From Mermis nigrescens (lineage: Eukaryota; Nematoda; Enoplea; Mermithida; Mermithidae), in NCBI GenBank assembly GCA_036768485.1, contig JAVLUZ010000081.1, forward strand, positions 124,001 to 188,000: DNA of 64,000 bases, given 5' to 3'. A program made the position numbers and the translations under genes. Every line of letters begins with the position of its first letter. Position 1 is the stretch's first letter. The notes under the pieces were generated by a model. It did not search any database and was not told the origin of the DNA. It worked only from the letters and a program-made list of their open reading frames with translations. Of the stretch, positions 8,086-20,392 are shown piece after piece.

Positions 8086-8556
8086 AAATTTCCAATCTTT
8101 ACAAAAAAATTTCCAAATTTTACAAAAAAGTTTCCAAATTCTACAAAATAATTTCCAAATTTTACAAAAAAGTTTCCAAATTCTACAAAACACCTATACT
8201 TAACCATATAAAAAAGTTTCCAAATTTTACAAAATAATTTCCATTTTTTACAAAAAAGTTTCCAAATTTTACAAAGAAGTTTCCAAATTTTACAAAAAAA
8301 TTTCCAAATTTTACAAAAAAGTTTCCAAATTCTACAAAATAATTTCCAAATTTTACAAAAAAGTTTCCAAATTCTACAAAACACCTATACTTGACCATAT
8401 AAAAAAGTTTCCAAATTTTACAAAATAATTTCCAAATTTTACAGAAAAGTTTCCAAATTTTACAAAAAAGTTTCCAAATTTCACAAAATAATTTCCAAAT
8501 TTTACAAAAAAGTTTCCAAATTTTACAAAATAATTTCCAAATCTTACAAAATATAT
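8086..8556. repeat. 21-bp minisatellite next to the integrase
   Basis: About 22 units related to TTTCCAAATTTTACAAAAAAG. The unit is a multiple of three, so several minus-strand frames stay open and give artificial proteins with 7-residue repeats. A spacer reading ACACCTATACTT plus ACCATATAAAA occurs twice (near 8190 and 8384), showing a higher-order duplication of about 194 bp. Polinton termini often carry short tandem repeats beside the integrase, so this may be the remains of the terminal repeat. Confidence 0.85.
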
Positions 8557-9978
8557 CTGATTTTTTTCGTTAAACCCGTATCTTCATGTTTTATTGTCTC
8601 ATAATCTTATTAAGTATTATGCACGTTTTCAGTGTGTTCATACAAAAGATCTGCAGTCTACAGAGTGATCCTCTAGCTTTGGGTTGAGGGAGATCTGTGC
8701 GAGACTGTGGACCCTTTGTAACCTTTTTACAACCACCTTTTCCACACTATGGGTTACTAAATGTTGCTTATAGTAGTTCTGGTGCACTGTTCTATCGTAT
8801 TTGTTAAATCTCTCAAATTTCCAGCTCGGCGAATTAAAAGATACGTGTTGTAGCATACCTACAGTAACCCCATGCACTATATTTTGCGTACGTTATTTTT
8901 GACTCATATACATCTAATTTATTGAATTTCAGCTTTATTTGACTGTTAGTTTGTGAGATATAGAAAATCCAGAAAGCTACAGTATACCTACAGTAAGACA
9001 ATGTACAAAGAATTTGTGTCTCGCGTATATGCTGTTTCTCAAATTTAAGCTCAATCCGGCCATTGGTTCAAAAAATACGTGTTATAACATAGCTACAGTA
9101 AGCCGGTGCACGAATTTCCATATACATTATTTTTAGCATGTAGTCTTTACATTCTGAACATTTCAGCTCAATCCGGCCATTGGTTCATGATTTATAGCGG
9201 TTTTATGATTTGGTGTAAACTACTCCAGTGTAAAGTGTAAAGTGGTCAGGTGATACCCGAGTTAGAATATTGTAAGGATTTAGTATGGTAAGCGGTGTTC
9301 ATAGTTATCCCCTAAAGAATAAAATTCTGATAGATTCCCCCATTTTTCGTATATCCCCCCTGCATTAAATAGGTACTCTTGCTGTAGTGTAAAGTATGCC
9401 TCGTTGACTTGATCCGCAAATTTAAAATAGTCTCCAGTATACCCCATAGTTGAGGTTAACTATAGTGTGACGTCATCCCCTAGATCGCAACACAAAACAT
9501 ATGTAGCCTATGCTTCAACACAGGACTATGCTTCAACACAGTCTATGCTTAAGCACTGGCTATACTTTGTATTGCGATCCAGGGGGACCCGCTTAACTAC
9601 TTCTGAATTTCTAATTTTTTACAAAGAAAATCACAGAAAATCCCCATGGTAAGCATTCTTGGCGATTTATTAGTTCAAAAAAGTAAGTTTTTCGACGCTT
9701 TTCTTGAAATTTTCTTTTTATCTTCTTGAAGAAAAAGGATCGTCAGTAACGCCAAAAATACTGTACTTGACGCGAATCCGTCGCCTTTGAGTCCGAAAAG
9801 GAACTGAAAAATTCTCTGGTATCACCTCACAATCACAATGCTGCGCGTGTACATATGTATGTCTGCTTCCTTTAATTTAAAAGCCAAATAGAGATAAGAT
9901 AAGCGACTGAAAGATCGTAAAAAAACTAATAATACATGTCCGAAACATCAATCGACGGGTTGAACGAAGAAAGTCGCA
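8557..9978. other. Diverged internal repeats, no gene
   Basis: Between 8830 and 9190 a segment recurs about three times in decayed form, recognisable by CTACAGTA and, at 9045 and 9162, by CAGCTCAATCCGGCCATTGG. A short imperfect tandem of ATGCTTCAACACAG lies at 9510-9560. No other structure that I can support. Confidence 0.45.
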
Positions 9979-9987
9979 TCAGCTTAC

Positions 9988-10242
9988 TTTCGCGCCGCTA
10001 AAGAGCAATAATTTGACGCAGGATGGATCGCCAACGACGCAGGCGCAATGAAGCGGCAAAAGATTGCCCGACGATTGGTTGACGTCGGCGCCGTCGGCCA
10101 ACAGACGCTCGATCGTGTCGGCGGCGTAAGCCGCGTCGCCGAGCGACGACGTCTGATGCCACGAATCGCCGCGGTGTATGGCGCGCACCAGACGCTCCGA
10201 TAACGTGAAGGAATTTTGCACGCGTTCCATTACAAACCACAT
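9988..10242 (-). CDS. ASB8: ASB8-like gene, first coding exon
   Basis: Eighty-five codons from ATG 10242 to a consensus donor (AAA followed by GTAAGC on the minus strand). The product begins MWFVMERVQNSFTLSERLVRAI, with an ankyrin repeat containing LLADGADVN and LPLHCACVV. Order and wording correspond to the N-terminus of vertebrate ASB8, an ankyrin/SOCS-box adaptor that recruits substrates to an elongin-cullin-5 ubiquitin ligase. An insert of about 10 residues (WHQTSSLGDA) precedes the ankyrin repeat. Codon use is GC-rich, unlike the neighbourhood. An AG directly before the ATG could be an acceptor for a 5' UTR exon. The remaining exons should lie at lower coordinates but are not seen, so the gene continues outside the window or is broken. 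Confidence 0.8.
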
Positions 10243-11785
10243 CTAAAACGCGTAAATCTGAAGTTCAAAATTATGGGGCACTTGCACGCTGGGAGGTATG
10301 TTTTGGGTATCTTCCTAGCAGGACATTTGAGAAGCCTACCCCTCAAGCCATTTTGGACCTAATTCTATTGCTCCATCCATGAGAAAGCGTCAAATGACCT
10401 CTTACAATATACAGGGTGAGTAGACCAGAAAAAGGCTACACCCTAATATTGTATCATAAATTGAGCTAATCTTAACATAAAATTTTGAAACTAGTTATTT
10501 TGGTCAGATAAAAATATGCTTGTTTTGACTGCAAAACATTTTTGGCCATTTATCAGTCGTTCGTGCGCTATAACGATTTGTTTGCATCTTTTTCGATACG
10601 TTTTAAACCCCCATAATTTCTGCATTGTGTGTTACTACTGAATATTCAATACCCTTTTTTGACAATATCTACAGTTGAAAAAATTATTAGCACATTAGCT
10701 TAACTCTAGAATGGGTATTCCTTCCTACTAAATGCAAAAACTACCAAATATCGTCAAAAAAGTAAGCAAATTGATGACTTAAGCGGAAAAGCTTTTAGGG
10801 TTTAAACAAAATCGGGGTAAGGTGTGAACAAATGGCTGTAGCACCCGATCCGAAGATAAATGGCAAAACCTTTTCACCCGACTGAAACAAGGACATTTTT
10901 ATCTATCGAATGACATTGAACTTGATATTTTTTACAATATAAAATGTGACGAATTAATTAAGAATTAAGAATCAAAATTTGACATTAAGTAGGTAACAAA
11001 ATTACGCATTTACCCCCCCCTCCCAAGAAAAGGGTTTATTCCCTCACAGAACTTTTGACCGTGCGCATGTACGAGTATTAATTAAGGCGTAAGATTTTGG
11101 GACGAGACTTTGCAATAAAATAAAGTTTTTAGTTTTTTTTATAAATTTTAATTAAATATTCAATTGTTGTATTTTTTAGTTTTTTAATAGATTTTTAATT
11201 ATTAGTTCGATGAATTTTTTAATTTTTCATTTGATTATTTTTAATAACAGATCTTTCCTTTTGAAAAATGAGCTTGCTAAGCGAGTTGTAAACCAAGAGA
11301 AACTTGAAGTTTAAACCTGCCATGAGATTATGAAGAGAATTATAAAAGATTTTAAATCTAAAGAAAATGAAAAAGGTGGGAAGTTGGTAAATTAAAGCAA
11401 ATTTGAAGGATATGAAGAAACATTATTGTTGAGAATGGGACGATCACGTGCTATGTATAATGATCTTTCCTAAAGTCAAGACGGCCTTCCCCATTCACCA
11501 AATACTCCCCTAGACTTTTGGGCCAAAACGTATATACTTCTTCAGGCCATTATTAGCTGTCTTTTCCACCACTTTTAGCCAATAATATAAAGCCGTTTAC
11601 TCTTACACCGAAAAATGGCCAACTGATCGCACCCGAAATTTCGAGCCGTCACATTAAATGCATAAATAATAATTGGACATGTGAAGTGACTTATCTGATA
11701 AGAAGCCAGCATAAATGGGCAAGAAATAAGTGGCTAGAAGGGCCAAATTTAGGAACAGTCATATATAGTCAATAATGGTCCTATC
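10243..11785. other. Intergenic, nothing assigned
   Basis: AT-rich DNA upstream of the ASB8-like exon. No ORF with family features, no RNA gene and no complete repeat. The first few hundred bases may hold the promoter or a 5' UTR exon of that gene, but no motif is decisive. Confidence 0.4.
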
Positions 11786-12046
11786 CAGGGCCGTATTCAA
11801 GGAAAGCGGGGGGGAAAGTTTTGAAAAATGAGATAATGCACAGAAAGATTTTAAAAATCGAATGTCTGCCGTAAAATCTTCAAGTTTTCGGCGCTATGCA
11901 CCAACCGTGATGTGATGTACTTTCCATCGTTCTGGCTCAAGCGCGACTAAATAAATGACACTTTCATATAGGCTTTTGAGAAAAAAATTTATAGACCAAT
12001 TTATGTTGAGTCCCCCCTCTACGGCCGAATCCTAAATACGGGCCTG
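11786..12046. mobile_element. MITE family N
   Basis: A 261-bp element with inverted ends CAGGGCCGTATTCAAGG and (other strand) CAGGCCCGTATTTAGG. Flanking 8-mers GTCCTATC and GTCCTACC agree at seven of eight positions. hAT-type MITE without coding capacity. Confidence 0.8.
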
Positions 12047-12124
12047 GTCCTACCTAACATGCATTTTTAAGGCATAAAATGTAATTTCGATTTTTTCTTC
12101 AGCCTTAAAAATATCACTTCTGAC

Positions 12125-12814
12125 CATACATGCACAGTATGGGAATTCTGGGGGTTGAAAACCTAAAGTGCCTTTTTGGGCCCAAAAATGGCCGGTACGC
12201 GTTAAAAAACATCGTTTTTTGGCGTTTTTGACGATACTCTATCCTTCTAGAGCATGAAATCATGAAAAAAATTTCGAAAAAAGTCGAATAAATTGACCAA
12301 TATATCGCTTAAAACATGAATATATGGCGCGAAGCGCCGAAAATTTGGCGATTTTGAGCAAATAGATAGCCAAAAACCCTTAAAAAGACACTTTTTCTAC
12401 CAATTTTCAGGTAAGTTTAGGAAACTTTTGAAAAATCGCCAATTCTGGGGGGGGTGAAAAATTTTTTGCGGGAGATGAAAAATGATTCTGCGGGGGGGGG
12501 GGGGGGGGGTGAAAATCATACGTGGGCAGCAAGAAAATTCTGGGGGGTGCGAGATTTTTCAAACATCAACAAATGGTCTTAAAAATGGTGGTATTGGTAT
12601 GGCGATAAAAACACCATTTTTCGACGTTTCTCATCAAGCACTATCCATTGGCATCAAAAAATTGCGAAAAAACGAGAAAAATTTTTCAAAAATTGAATTC
12701 TGGGGGGTATTCTGATTTCTGGGGGTATTTTGGTTTCTGGGGGTGCATACCACCCCCCCAAACCCCACGCCCAGGTGTGGTGAAACCCCCCCCAACCCCC
12801 CAAGATCATGTATG
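12125..12814. mobile_element. MITE family H, copy H1
   Basis: Ends CATACATGCACAG and (other strand) CATACATGATC. Perfect 8-bp duplication CTTCTGAC on both sides. The interior carries long G and C runs near the ends and a GGCGCGAAGCGCC-type palindrome near 12330. Copy B1 is inserted inside it, 35 bp from the right end. Confidence 0.85.
12517..12779. mobile_element. MITE family B, copy B1, nested in H1
   Basis: Ends CATACGTGGGC and (other strand) CACACCTGGGC. Flanks GTGAAAAT and GTGAAACC agree at six of eight positions, a slightly decayed target-site duplication. The interior holds the phrase CACCATTTTTCGACGTTTCT shared by copies B2-B4. Confidence 0.85.
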
Positions 12815-15646
12815 CTTCTGACGCTAATAAGGCGGAGAATTTTCAACTTCAATTTATCTAAAAAAATGTCATTTTTTAACAAGGTTAACAAAAAATAACT
12901 AAAGGTGTTTGATCGATGATTCTAAATAAACATACAAAATAGTAGAAAAATTAATATTCTTGCATTGCATTGATGTTGATTGAAAATTCAAGGATGGGTC
13001 AGATTTTTTAAATTAATTTCGAAAAATCCCCCGTAAGACCATGCCCAAAATCGATCGATAGTAACTGGTTCTTAAAAATTTCAGGGAGGGATTAAACGCA
13101 TCGTACATTTTTTATAGAATATACATTTTGATATATTACAATTCAGTACGTGACGCACTCTGTCTCCTAAAACTGCAGTCTACGACGTTTGCTCTTGTGC
13201 AAACACTTTAACTAAAAAGTTCTGGGCCTTAAAGATACGCAAATTTCACCGAAAAATTTTGATACAGAAAATTTAAAAAAAACCAAAAAATTCTGATGCA
13301 GAATATTCCTAGCTGTTACATTAACATGTTAGGTTGACAATTGTTTCCGCTGATGATCCTGAATAATCGATCACGATAATATTGTGAGGTAATTTTGTTT
13401 GAATATTAATCAATAAAACAGCGTAAAAATCACAAGGAAGCATTGTACCTGCATAAATTTAGCAAATAAAAATAAACATATGAGAACGACGGTCGACTCA
13501 ATGCATTGAATGACTTCTAGCAATGTGCTAGATAGATCGTCGAAAAATTTTAAATGGCAATCGCACAGCGAATCCTGCAAAAATACATAATGTGAGCATA
13601 ATTATGAATTCAATTACAAATTTAACAATAGACAATCCCCAGTTCAGTCGAAAAAACCGTTCACACGTACCTACATTTAAATGTACAATAGTCAATTTCC
13701 AACATTGATAGCCAGGAAGTGAATATGACAACGTTTCACAAGAGCAGAACACTATCAATTGCAGTAAGTTTAGTTTGAACCTGCTGCTGAATAAATTATC
13801 TTTCATACATGCAGGCACGTATGATTGATTAAGAAAATCAGTGTCCGTAGATTTTTTGTGATTCTTTACAGCCACCTAATTTTTCACAAACTCAGTTATA
13901 ATATTATTAACTCATTTTTGAAAAATTTCGTGCAAGATAATTAAATAAACAGAAAAATTATAACTTGAGCTCATAGAACGAATGAGCAAGTGTTTGAAAA
14001 TCAATCGTTGAACGACTACGATACGATGTTGAATATTGCGGTTTGAATACGATAGCAAAAAACCTCACCAATTCGATCAAGGCAATTTGTTATAGAATAC
14101 TCACAAATTAGACCGAAAAATTAATCTGATTTTCACAGAATTTTTCAGCAAAAAGTGAATGCTTCTTATTAGCAGAAAAGGAGATGGTATCATCGAATTT
14201 TTTGAAAATAGAATGTTTATTTAAAGCACTGCAAAATCTCATACAAGCTACACATATTTGCATCCTGCCAGACTTACTTGAATCATATTCTTTTCTTTTG
14301 TCAAATTATCATCGTACATAAGCATATAATCGTAAATGGTGAAAACGCCCATCCTCCAAATAAATATTTGAGGTAACGAAAAGCTCGAAAAATATTCAAG
14401 CATGAATCAGACCGCACAAGCCAAATCCATCTAACTGACTTATTCTGGCTTATTATATATGCGTCCGCTTCAGCGAACAGAAAAATGTGACTAATGCCTC
14501 GTGACATTTGGGCAACTGCCAGATACAACCTCGTGGTGCCGTTACCTCGCCAAACATTTCATATATTACCAAATGTTGCGAAAAATTAACAAATGACGGG
14601 TTGGGTCTAAATTTGATACGGATCCACATATGCCTTTGTTAGTTAAGTATTTTTGAGATATTTGAACATGGAAATGGAAGCAGTCAAAAAACCGCTACTA
14701 AAATGTCTATTCGCTTATTTTCAATTTGCATCACCGGCTGGAGAAAGCTGGCTAAACTAAATTTTGAAGACAGAACAATGGCCAATTTTTTCTAATAAAC
14801 AAAAATATAGACTTACTCGAGCAAAGATTCGAGCTGATACTATTTAGCGCTAGAAGAGCGGCGAAGACAACAAAATGCGAGTTAGAATGGGGATAAAGAA
14901 TTGTTTTTAGCCAAGTATAATACGGCACGAAAAGAGAAGAAAGGACACATGACGCAAGAATCGAATTTTCTCGAAATTCGGCAACCAAACAATAATAAAC
15001 AAGGAGCCGCCTTTAGTGTAAATAGACAAGCAAAACGACGCTAAGAGTGTTAAAGAAAATTGTCTTAAAAAATGGCCCTTTTACTTATAAATAGAATGGC
15101 CAGGCACGAAAATGCGTTAATATCAAAAGTAAAGTAATGCATCAATTCCCACACAATGCGTTCTATGCAAGGCTCGTATTAAACATTTTTTGATTAGGCT
15201 TTAATGGTAAAAGAAAATATTAATTTTTCTCGAATCTTATGAATACTCGTAAGATTAGAGTTCAAATAATACGAACTAAAAGGACGTTGTCAGCGAAACT
15301 CAAACCTATTATCCTTCCTTGTGATGCAATTACATAAGAAAACGATGATGCAGTGCAAAAAGAGTGTCGTGCCAGACCTAAGATCAGCAACAAAAAGTTG
15401 CTAGCCTTTTTTTACTTCAATTTATCTCGTTTCCGCTTTAATGTCCGATATTTGAAATAAAAAGTTTCGACTTTTTTCTTTTCCTGAGCTAGGTCAGAAC
15501 CAAATAAAAGGTAATTGTGCCTGTGTGGCCAGGCCATCCGTCGTTTAATTATCTTTTAAAGGTTAGTAATGCAGTGGTCCAGAGACGCAGAATCGAAAAA
15601 CGGCAGCTAAATAGGCATAATTCACAGCTTGGCTTGTGCTTACTAG
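12815..15646. other. Intergenic, nothing assigned
   Basis: About 2.8 kb of AT-rich sequence. The longest frames (for example 13528-13875 on the minus strand) show no recognisable domain. No RNA gene or transposon boundary found. Confidence 0.4.
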
Positions 15647-16084
15647 CAGGCACGTAGCTGTGGGGGGACTGGGGGGTCCGGACCATACGTGGGCAGCAAG
15701 AAAATTCTGGGGGGGGGTGCAAGATTTTTTGAAGGTCGAAAAATGGCCTTAAAAATGGTGGTATGGCGATAAAAACACCATTTTTCGACGTTTCTCATCA
15801 AGCACTATCCATTGGCATCAAAAAATTGCGAAAAAAACGAAAAAAATTTTCAAAAATTGAATTCTGGGGGGGGGTATTTTGATTTCTGGGGGGGGGGTAT
15901 TTTGGTTTCTGGGGGGGGTGCATACCCCCAAACCCCCACGCCCAGGTGTGGTCCGGACCCCCCCCAAATTCAGAAAAAACCGGAAAAATAGGATTTTTTA
16001 CACGTTATTTTGTGCTATTTTTGGCTTAGACCCCCCAAAATTGGTGTTGGTCCCCCCAAAATAGAAGGGCCAGCTACGTGCCTG
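15647..16084. mobile_element. MITE family A, copy A3
   Basis: Ends CAGGCACGTAGCTG and (other strand) CAGGCACGTAGCTGG. Perfect 8-bp duplication CTTACTAG. Without its insert it is about 165 bp, like A1 and A2. Copy B2 is inserted 37 bp from the left end. Confidence 0.92.
15684..15950. mobile_element. MITE family B, copy B2, nested in A3
   Basis: Ends CATACGTGGGCAGC and (other strand) CACACCTGGGCG. Perfect 8-bp duplication GTCCGGAC at 15676-15683 and 15951-15958. Confidence 0.93.
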
Positions 16085-16757
16085 CTTACTAGAGCTCTTG
16101 CCTTTTTTCTTCGTCAAAAATTCAATGTTGTTTTACGCTAGAAAAGAAATTCACTTTAAATAAGCATTTTATCGGATAAAATGCTTGTTTTAATCCATTT
16201 CTAATGCGGATAATTAAATTTTTACGATATTTACATGACGCACAATGTTACAGAAATGTTTCTTCCTACTTGTAGAGAAATCTTTCTACTTGTAGAGAAA
16301 TACAGCTACGCTTATCGAGAAACTGAATAAAGGAGCAGGATATTCTATACTGAACTTAAAGATTTCCACGCAACATATATTTGTCTCCGAACCTCTGTTA
16401 GTCATCGATTTTTCTTCTCAAAAATGTCGAAATTTACTCATTTTTGACTGTATGTTGTTCAATTCACTCATTTTTTAAAAGACTTTTCAAATATTTCGAT
16501 GTTTTGATGTTCTGAAAAAAAGAGAATCCCAAGAAACGCCGAAAAATGGTATTATTTTTTCTATTTTGAGCACAAAAACAAACTTTAGAAAAAATTTCGG
16601 TTTCACCCCGGAATTAAAATGCTGCGCACGTATAGTCTTATCTTATCTGAAAGCCATGCCCACCTAAGCTCTTGATTCTTCATTTGACCGCGCGCATGCA
16701 TGGCCGATATAGGCACAAATGAAATGATTCAAGCCCTTATTCAGAATTCGTCCAAAG
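16085..16757. other. Intergenic, small tandem repeat
   Basis: Holds a two-unit tandem of CTACTTGTAGAGAAAT at about 16266-16304. Otherwise no gene or element boundary recognised. Confidence 0.4.
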
Positions 16758-17832
16758 CATACATGCACAACGTGGAAATTTCAGGGGGGGGGGGTTAAAA
16801 TTTTAAAGTGCTTTTTAGGGTCCAAAGATGATAGGTACGTGTCAAAGACATCGCTTTTGGCGTTTCTGACGGTGCTCTATCTTTCTAGAGCACAAAAACA
16901 TAAAAAATTTAAAAAAAATTAAAATAGTCGAACAAATTGAATGAAATTTATGGCGAAAACCGCCGAACAATTGACACTAGAAGGCTGAAAATGCTTAAAA
17001 AAGCACCTTTTCTACGAATGTTTAGAAAATTTCTGGGAGCATTCGAAAAATCGCGATTTCTGGGGAGGAATAGAAAAATTTCTGAGGGAGGGCTTAAAAT
17101 TTTTCTGGCGGGAGGACAGCTTTTTTGAGCACGACCACCATTAGCACCAGTGCTAATGAACATTTTCTCCATTAGCACGGGATAGGTTACATTGACACGC
17201 CAGTTTTTTTACCTGTAAAATACCTACATGTAGTAGCAGTAATGCTTGTCCTTTTGTTTTTTAATTTAGCTGTTTAAGAATACCAAATTAATTTCTTGCT
17301 AAATCACAATTATTGGCTTCTTGTAGTGCTCAATAGGCTCAGAAAATAAAACCTTTATATCCACTACAACATCAGAAATGATAATGCGGTTAACATATAT
17401 GTAATGATTTGATATTTGAACAGACGTCACTGCGCTTATGAATTGAATGGTAAATGAACACAACGAAGCTAATTTTGTCTTCAAACAACATAAAACAGTG
17501 CAAAGTTGTCAAAAAGTAATTATTACATGCTAGAAATCGGTAAGCAAGCAGGCGAGATGATTGCTAATTCTTTTAGATTGTATGCAGATTGAACAGTGTT
17601 TAAATCGCGCGCTTGAGATAAAATAAACAGTGAGTGCGACAAAAACTTTTTGAAATTTTCGCTAAAAAATATGATAAAAAGCGTTAAAATTACTTCACTT
17701 TTATTAAAAAGTCTTCGAATCCGTTAGCACGTCGTGCTGACGGCCAAAATTTTCATTCGCACGGGGCAGCTTCCATTAGCGTGGTGCTAAAAACCGAGTG
17801 GGGGAAGAACCCCCTCAAAGAGATCATGTATG
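16758..17832. mobile_element. MITE family H, copy H2, with inner element
   Basis: Ends CATACATGCACAACG and (other strand) CATACATGATC. Flanks GTCCAAAG and GTGCAAAG agree at seven of eight. It is longer than H1 because an inner segment (roughly 17128-17800) is bracketed by inverted phrases around CCATTAGCAC and GTGCTAA, probably another nested element. Confidence 0.8.
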
Positions 17833-19211
17833 GTGCAAAGGAGGAGGCGGACCCAATATAATTAGGTTTATATCTGGAAATTATCGTTGGCATAGCATGC
17901 AAAAACTATATTTTTTGACGTTTCTCAAATATTCTATCCATTAGGATAATAAAAAGTGAATCTCTCAATAGGCTATAGGAAGTCATTTTTGAGTCGCGTC
18001 GCGACTCGCGCTTGAAAAAATTATGGAAAATACTTCAAATAGAAATTTGAAGATTTTATGACAATTTTGTCATCTTTCCGTGCATTATCTTACCTTTCAA
18101 GATTTTTTATCGGCCAAGGATGAACGAGAGGGGCGCTCCACTTAAGCATGCCCCTGCAAGCATTTAATTGATGTAAACAGTGACCAATCAGTCCAGCCCA
18201 CGTTATTAAATCGTTTGAAGATTTCATACGATTCTTCAAACTATGGCAAAAGGGTCATTCCATGTCAAGTGGACCAGTTTTGAAAATCATCCTCACTCGA
18301 CCGTCTCCAATTTCGCTAAAATTGATGTAAATTCACATATTGTACTCTTTTCTTGTTAATGATTATTTCATTACTTATCATTATTATTGAAGGTAATAGA
18401 ATTTTTTAGGTTTTTCTTCTTCCTTGTTTTTCGTACTGATGGTTTCTTAGTATAGGTATGATAGTTTTGAAACAGAAATGAGACACTTCAACTCTGAAAA
18501 ATACAAAAAAATTTAGCGCACATGGGTACTTTTAGACTATTGTACAAAAGGCTTCATATGTTCTAATTTTTTTGTTCAACACGTCGAAAATTCAAGAAGA
18601 AAACAATGAAAAAATTGATCGAAAATCGCCGATTATTTCTAAGAATTCAAATTTTAACTACTAAATTAGCCTTTCCGTGATTTGGAGCTAGAATACATAA
18701 AATGCACCAACCTAATGCAGGTTAGGTCTCTGAAATTCTTTCGACAAAAATAACCCTTTGTTTAATTTTAGATGATCTGGTGACGAATATTTTTTCTTTT
18801 TTTTTTAAAATTCCTTTTTATGACCTTGATACCTACCTATGCAAATTTATGCAAATTTCCGTCAAAATGCATTAACTCGACGTAGGCAGATATAGATCGA
18901 CCTTAGCGGGAATAAGGAGTAAATGCAGAATATGGATTACGCCAGAAATCCATAAATAGGGTTTAGAAAGTTAGGATTTATTACAAAACGTGCTGGCTGA
19001 GAAAAATAAAGAGAAAATCAACTCACAGGATGAATGTCAAAATACAAATTCACAACCATAGCTGAATTGTGAACTTTAAAGGCCCTCCTACAGCTTCCTC
19101 AAGATTGGACGGATTTTCATGAAAGGTTTCTCTAGCTTTTTCACCTTTTTTGCAAGTTTTGTAAAAATTCGAATTATGAACTTTTTAAGCTGATTTTCAC
19201 TCATTTCCACC
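17833..19211. other. Intergenic, nothing assigned
   Basis: AT-rich DNA. It includes GAGTCGCGTCGCGACTCGCG, a short palindromic run near 17992-18011. No coding evidence. Confidence 0.4.
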
Positions 19212-19673
19212 CAGTGGCGGATCTAGGATTTTTCTAAGGGGGGCGGTACCCCTAAGGGGGCGGAACCATACGTGGGCAGCAAGAAAATTCTGGGGGGGGT
19301 GCAAGATTTTTTGAAGGTAAAAAAATGGCTTTAAAAATGGTGGTATGGCGATAAAAACACCATTTTTCGACGTTTCTCATCAAGCACTACCCATTGGCAT
19401 CAAAAAATTGCGAAAAAAACGAAAAAATTTCAAAAATTGAATTCTGGTGGGGGGTATTTTGATTTCTGGGGGGTATTTTGATTTCTGGGGATATTTTGGT
19501 TTCGGGGGTGCATACCCCCCAAAGCCCCCCCACGCCCAGGTGTGGGCGGAACCCTGACTTGGGCGGAGAAATTAGCCGTTTTAACCCGAAAATCGCTAAA
19601 AATCGTCCAAAAATGCTTAATTTTGCGCACTATTTTGGGCCAATGGGGGAGGGGGCGGCCGCCCCCGCCTTTG
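19212..19673. mobile_element. MITE family I, copy I3
   Basis: Begins CAGTGGCGGATCTAGG, ends in a GC-rich stretch with GGGGGCGGCCGCCC. Perfect 8-bp duplication TTTCCACC. Copy B3 is inserted 55 bp from the left end. Confidence 0.9.
19267..19544. mobile_element. MITE family B, copy B3, nested in I3
   Basis: Ends CATACGTGGGCAGC and (other strand) CACACCTGGGCG. Perfect 8-bp duplication GGCGGAAC at 19259-19266 and 19545-19552. Confidence 0.93.
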
Positions 19674-19859
19674 TTTCCACCCAATTTCTATTCTTAGTCC
19701 GGGAGGGAGTAATAAGGACTTAAGCAGCCTAAAATTTTATTTTACCGAAAACTATGCCTAAGAAAAATACGGTGACGTGGGAATACTCTGATCACGTGGC
19801 CACTTTGATCACTTTTGCGCGAACGGAACTTTAACCAGCAGAAATTATTACTTGCCATC

Positions 19860-20021
19860 GAATGTTGACGCTCTAATATGCTTTAGAGGAAAATAGAGCT
19901 TGTTAAAGGATATATCTTTAACACGTCGATCCAATTTCCACCCAGGTATGACCGACGTGCTAAACATATATCCTTCAACAAGCTCTAACATACTGTGAAG
20001 CATATTAGAGCGTCAACATTC
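19860..20021. repeat. 162-bp inverted repeat (hairpin)
   Basis: Both ends carry GAATGTTGACGCTCTAATAT in opposite orientation and the arms stay complementary, with mismatches, almost to the centre near 19942. It may be a tiny foldback MITE; as RNA it would be a long hairpin resembling an siRNA or miRNA precursor. Confidence 0.65.
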
Positions 20022-20392
20022 ACGGAGGGCTGTTCTCTTGCAATGCTATTAAAGTGAATTTTCCGTTTACTACAGAAACCTTAATTTGCACAATCTCGTT
20101 GGCTTCGTGTTATTTGCAAAATAGTGGGGGAAAATTTAAGTAATGAATTTTTAATTTGAAATATGAATTATGATTGTCAACTTTTCCATAATGTGATTTA
20201 GATTTCGGTCCCGGGAAATAATAGGTTCTTCTAGCTGGAAAATTATCATTTTAAAGGTATTTCGGCTGAATAATAACGCAGTTTTTAGGGGCTATTGATT
20301 GAAATATAGATAGGTAGGCGTAGGAAAATGGCTAAAAACCAAATTCGGAAACTTATTCGGGCATAGTACACTGTGTGAATGTGAGCTGAACT
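20022..20392. other. Intergenic, nothing assigned
   Basis: No gene or repeat boundary recognised. Confidence 0.4.

Larger units (their letters stand above)
2564..8570. mobile_element. Truncated, decayed Polinton/Maverick element
   Basis: The gene set is diagnostic: adenain-like protease, double jelly-roll capsid protein, penton, FtsK/HerA-type packaging ATPase and a DDE integrase with a chromodomain. Structural genes lie head to tail on the minus strand (6474 down to 2564) and the integrase runs the other way, with a short shared promoter region at 6475-6559. The protein-primed DNA polymerase and one terminal inverted repeat are missing, and the left side ends at a rearrangement. Several genes have in-frame stops or frameshifts, so this copy is a fossil. 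It may lie in an intron of the ASB8-like gene, whose other exons are not seen. Confidence 0.93.

Noticed and set aside
8052..8398. Repeat proteins of the FGNFFVK type
   Set aside because: Artefact of the 21-bp minisatellite, open in several frames.
8086..8556. CRISPR-like array
   Set aside because: Units are contiguous with no unique spacers, and the genome is eukaryotic.
10243..15646. Several 70-115 codon frames
   Set aside because: No motif, no codon bias and no neighbours; the number is what AT-rich DNA of this length gives by chance.
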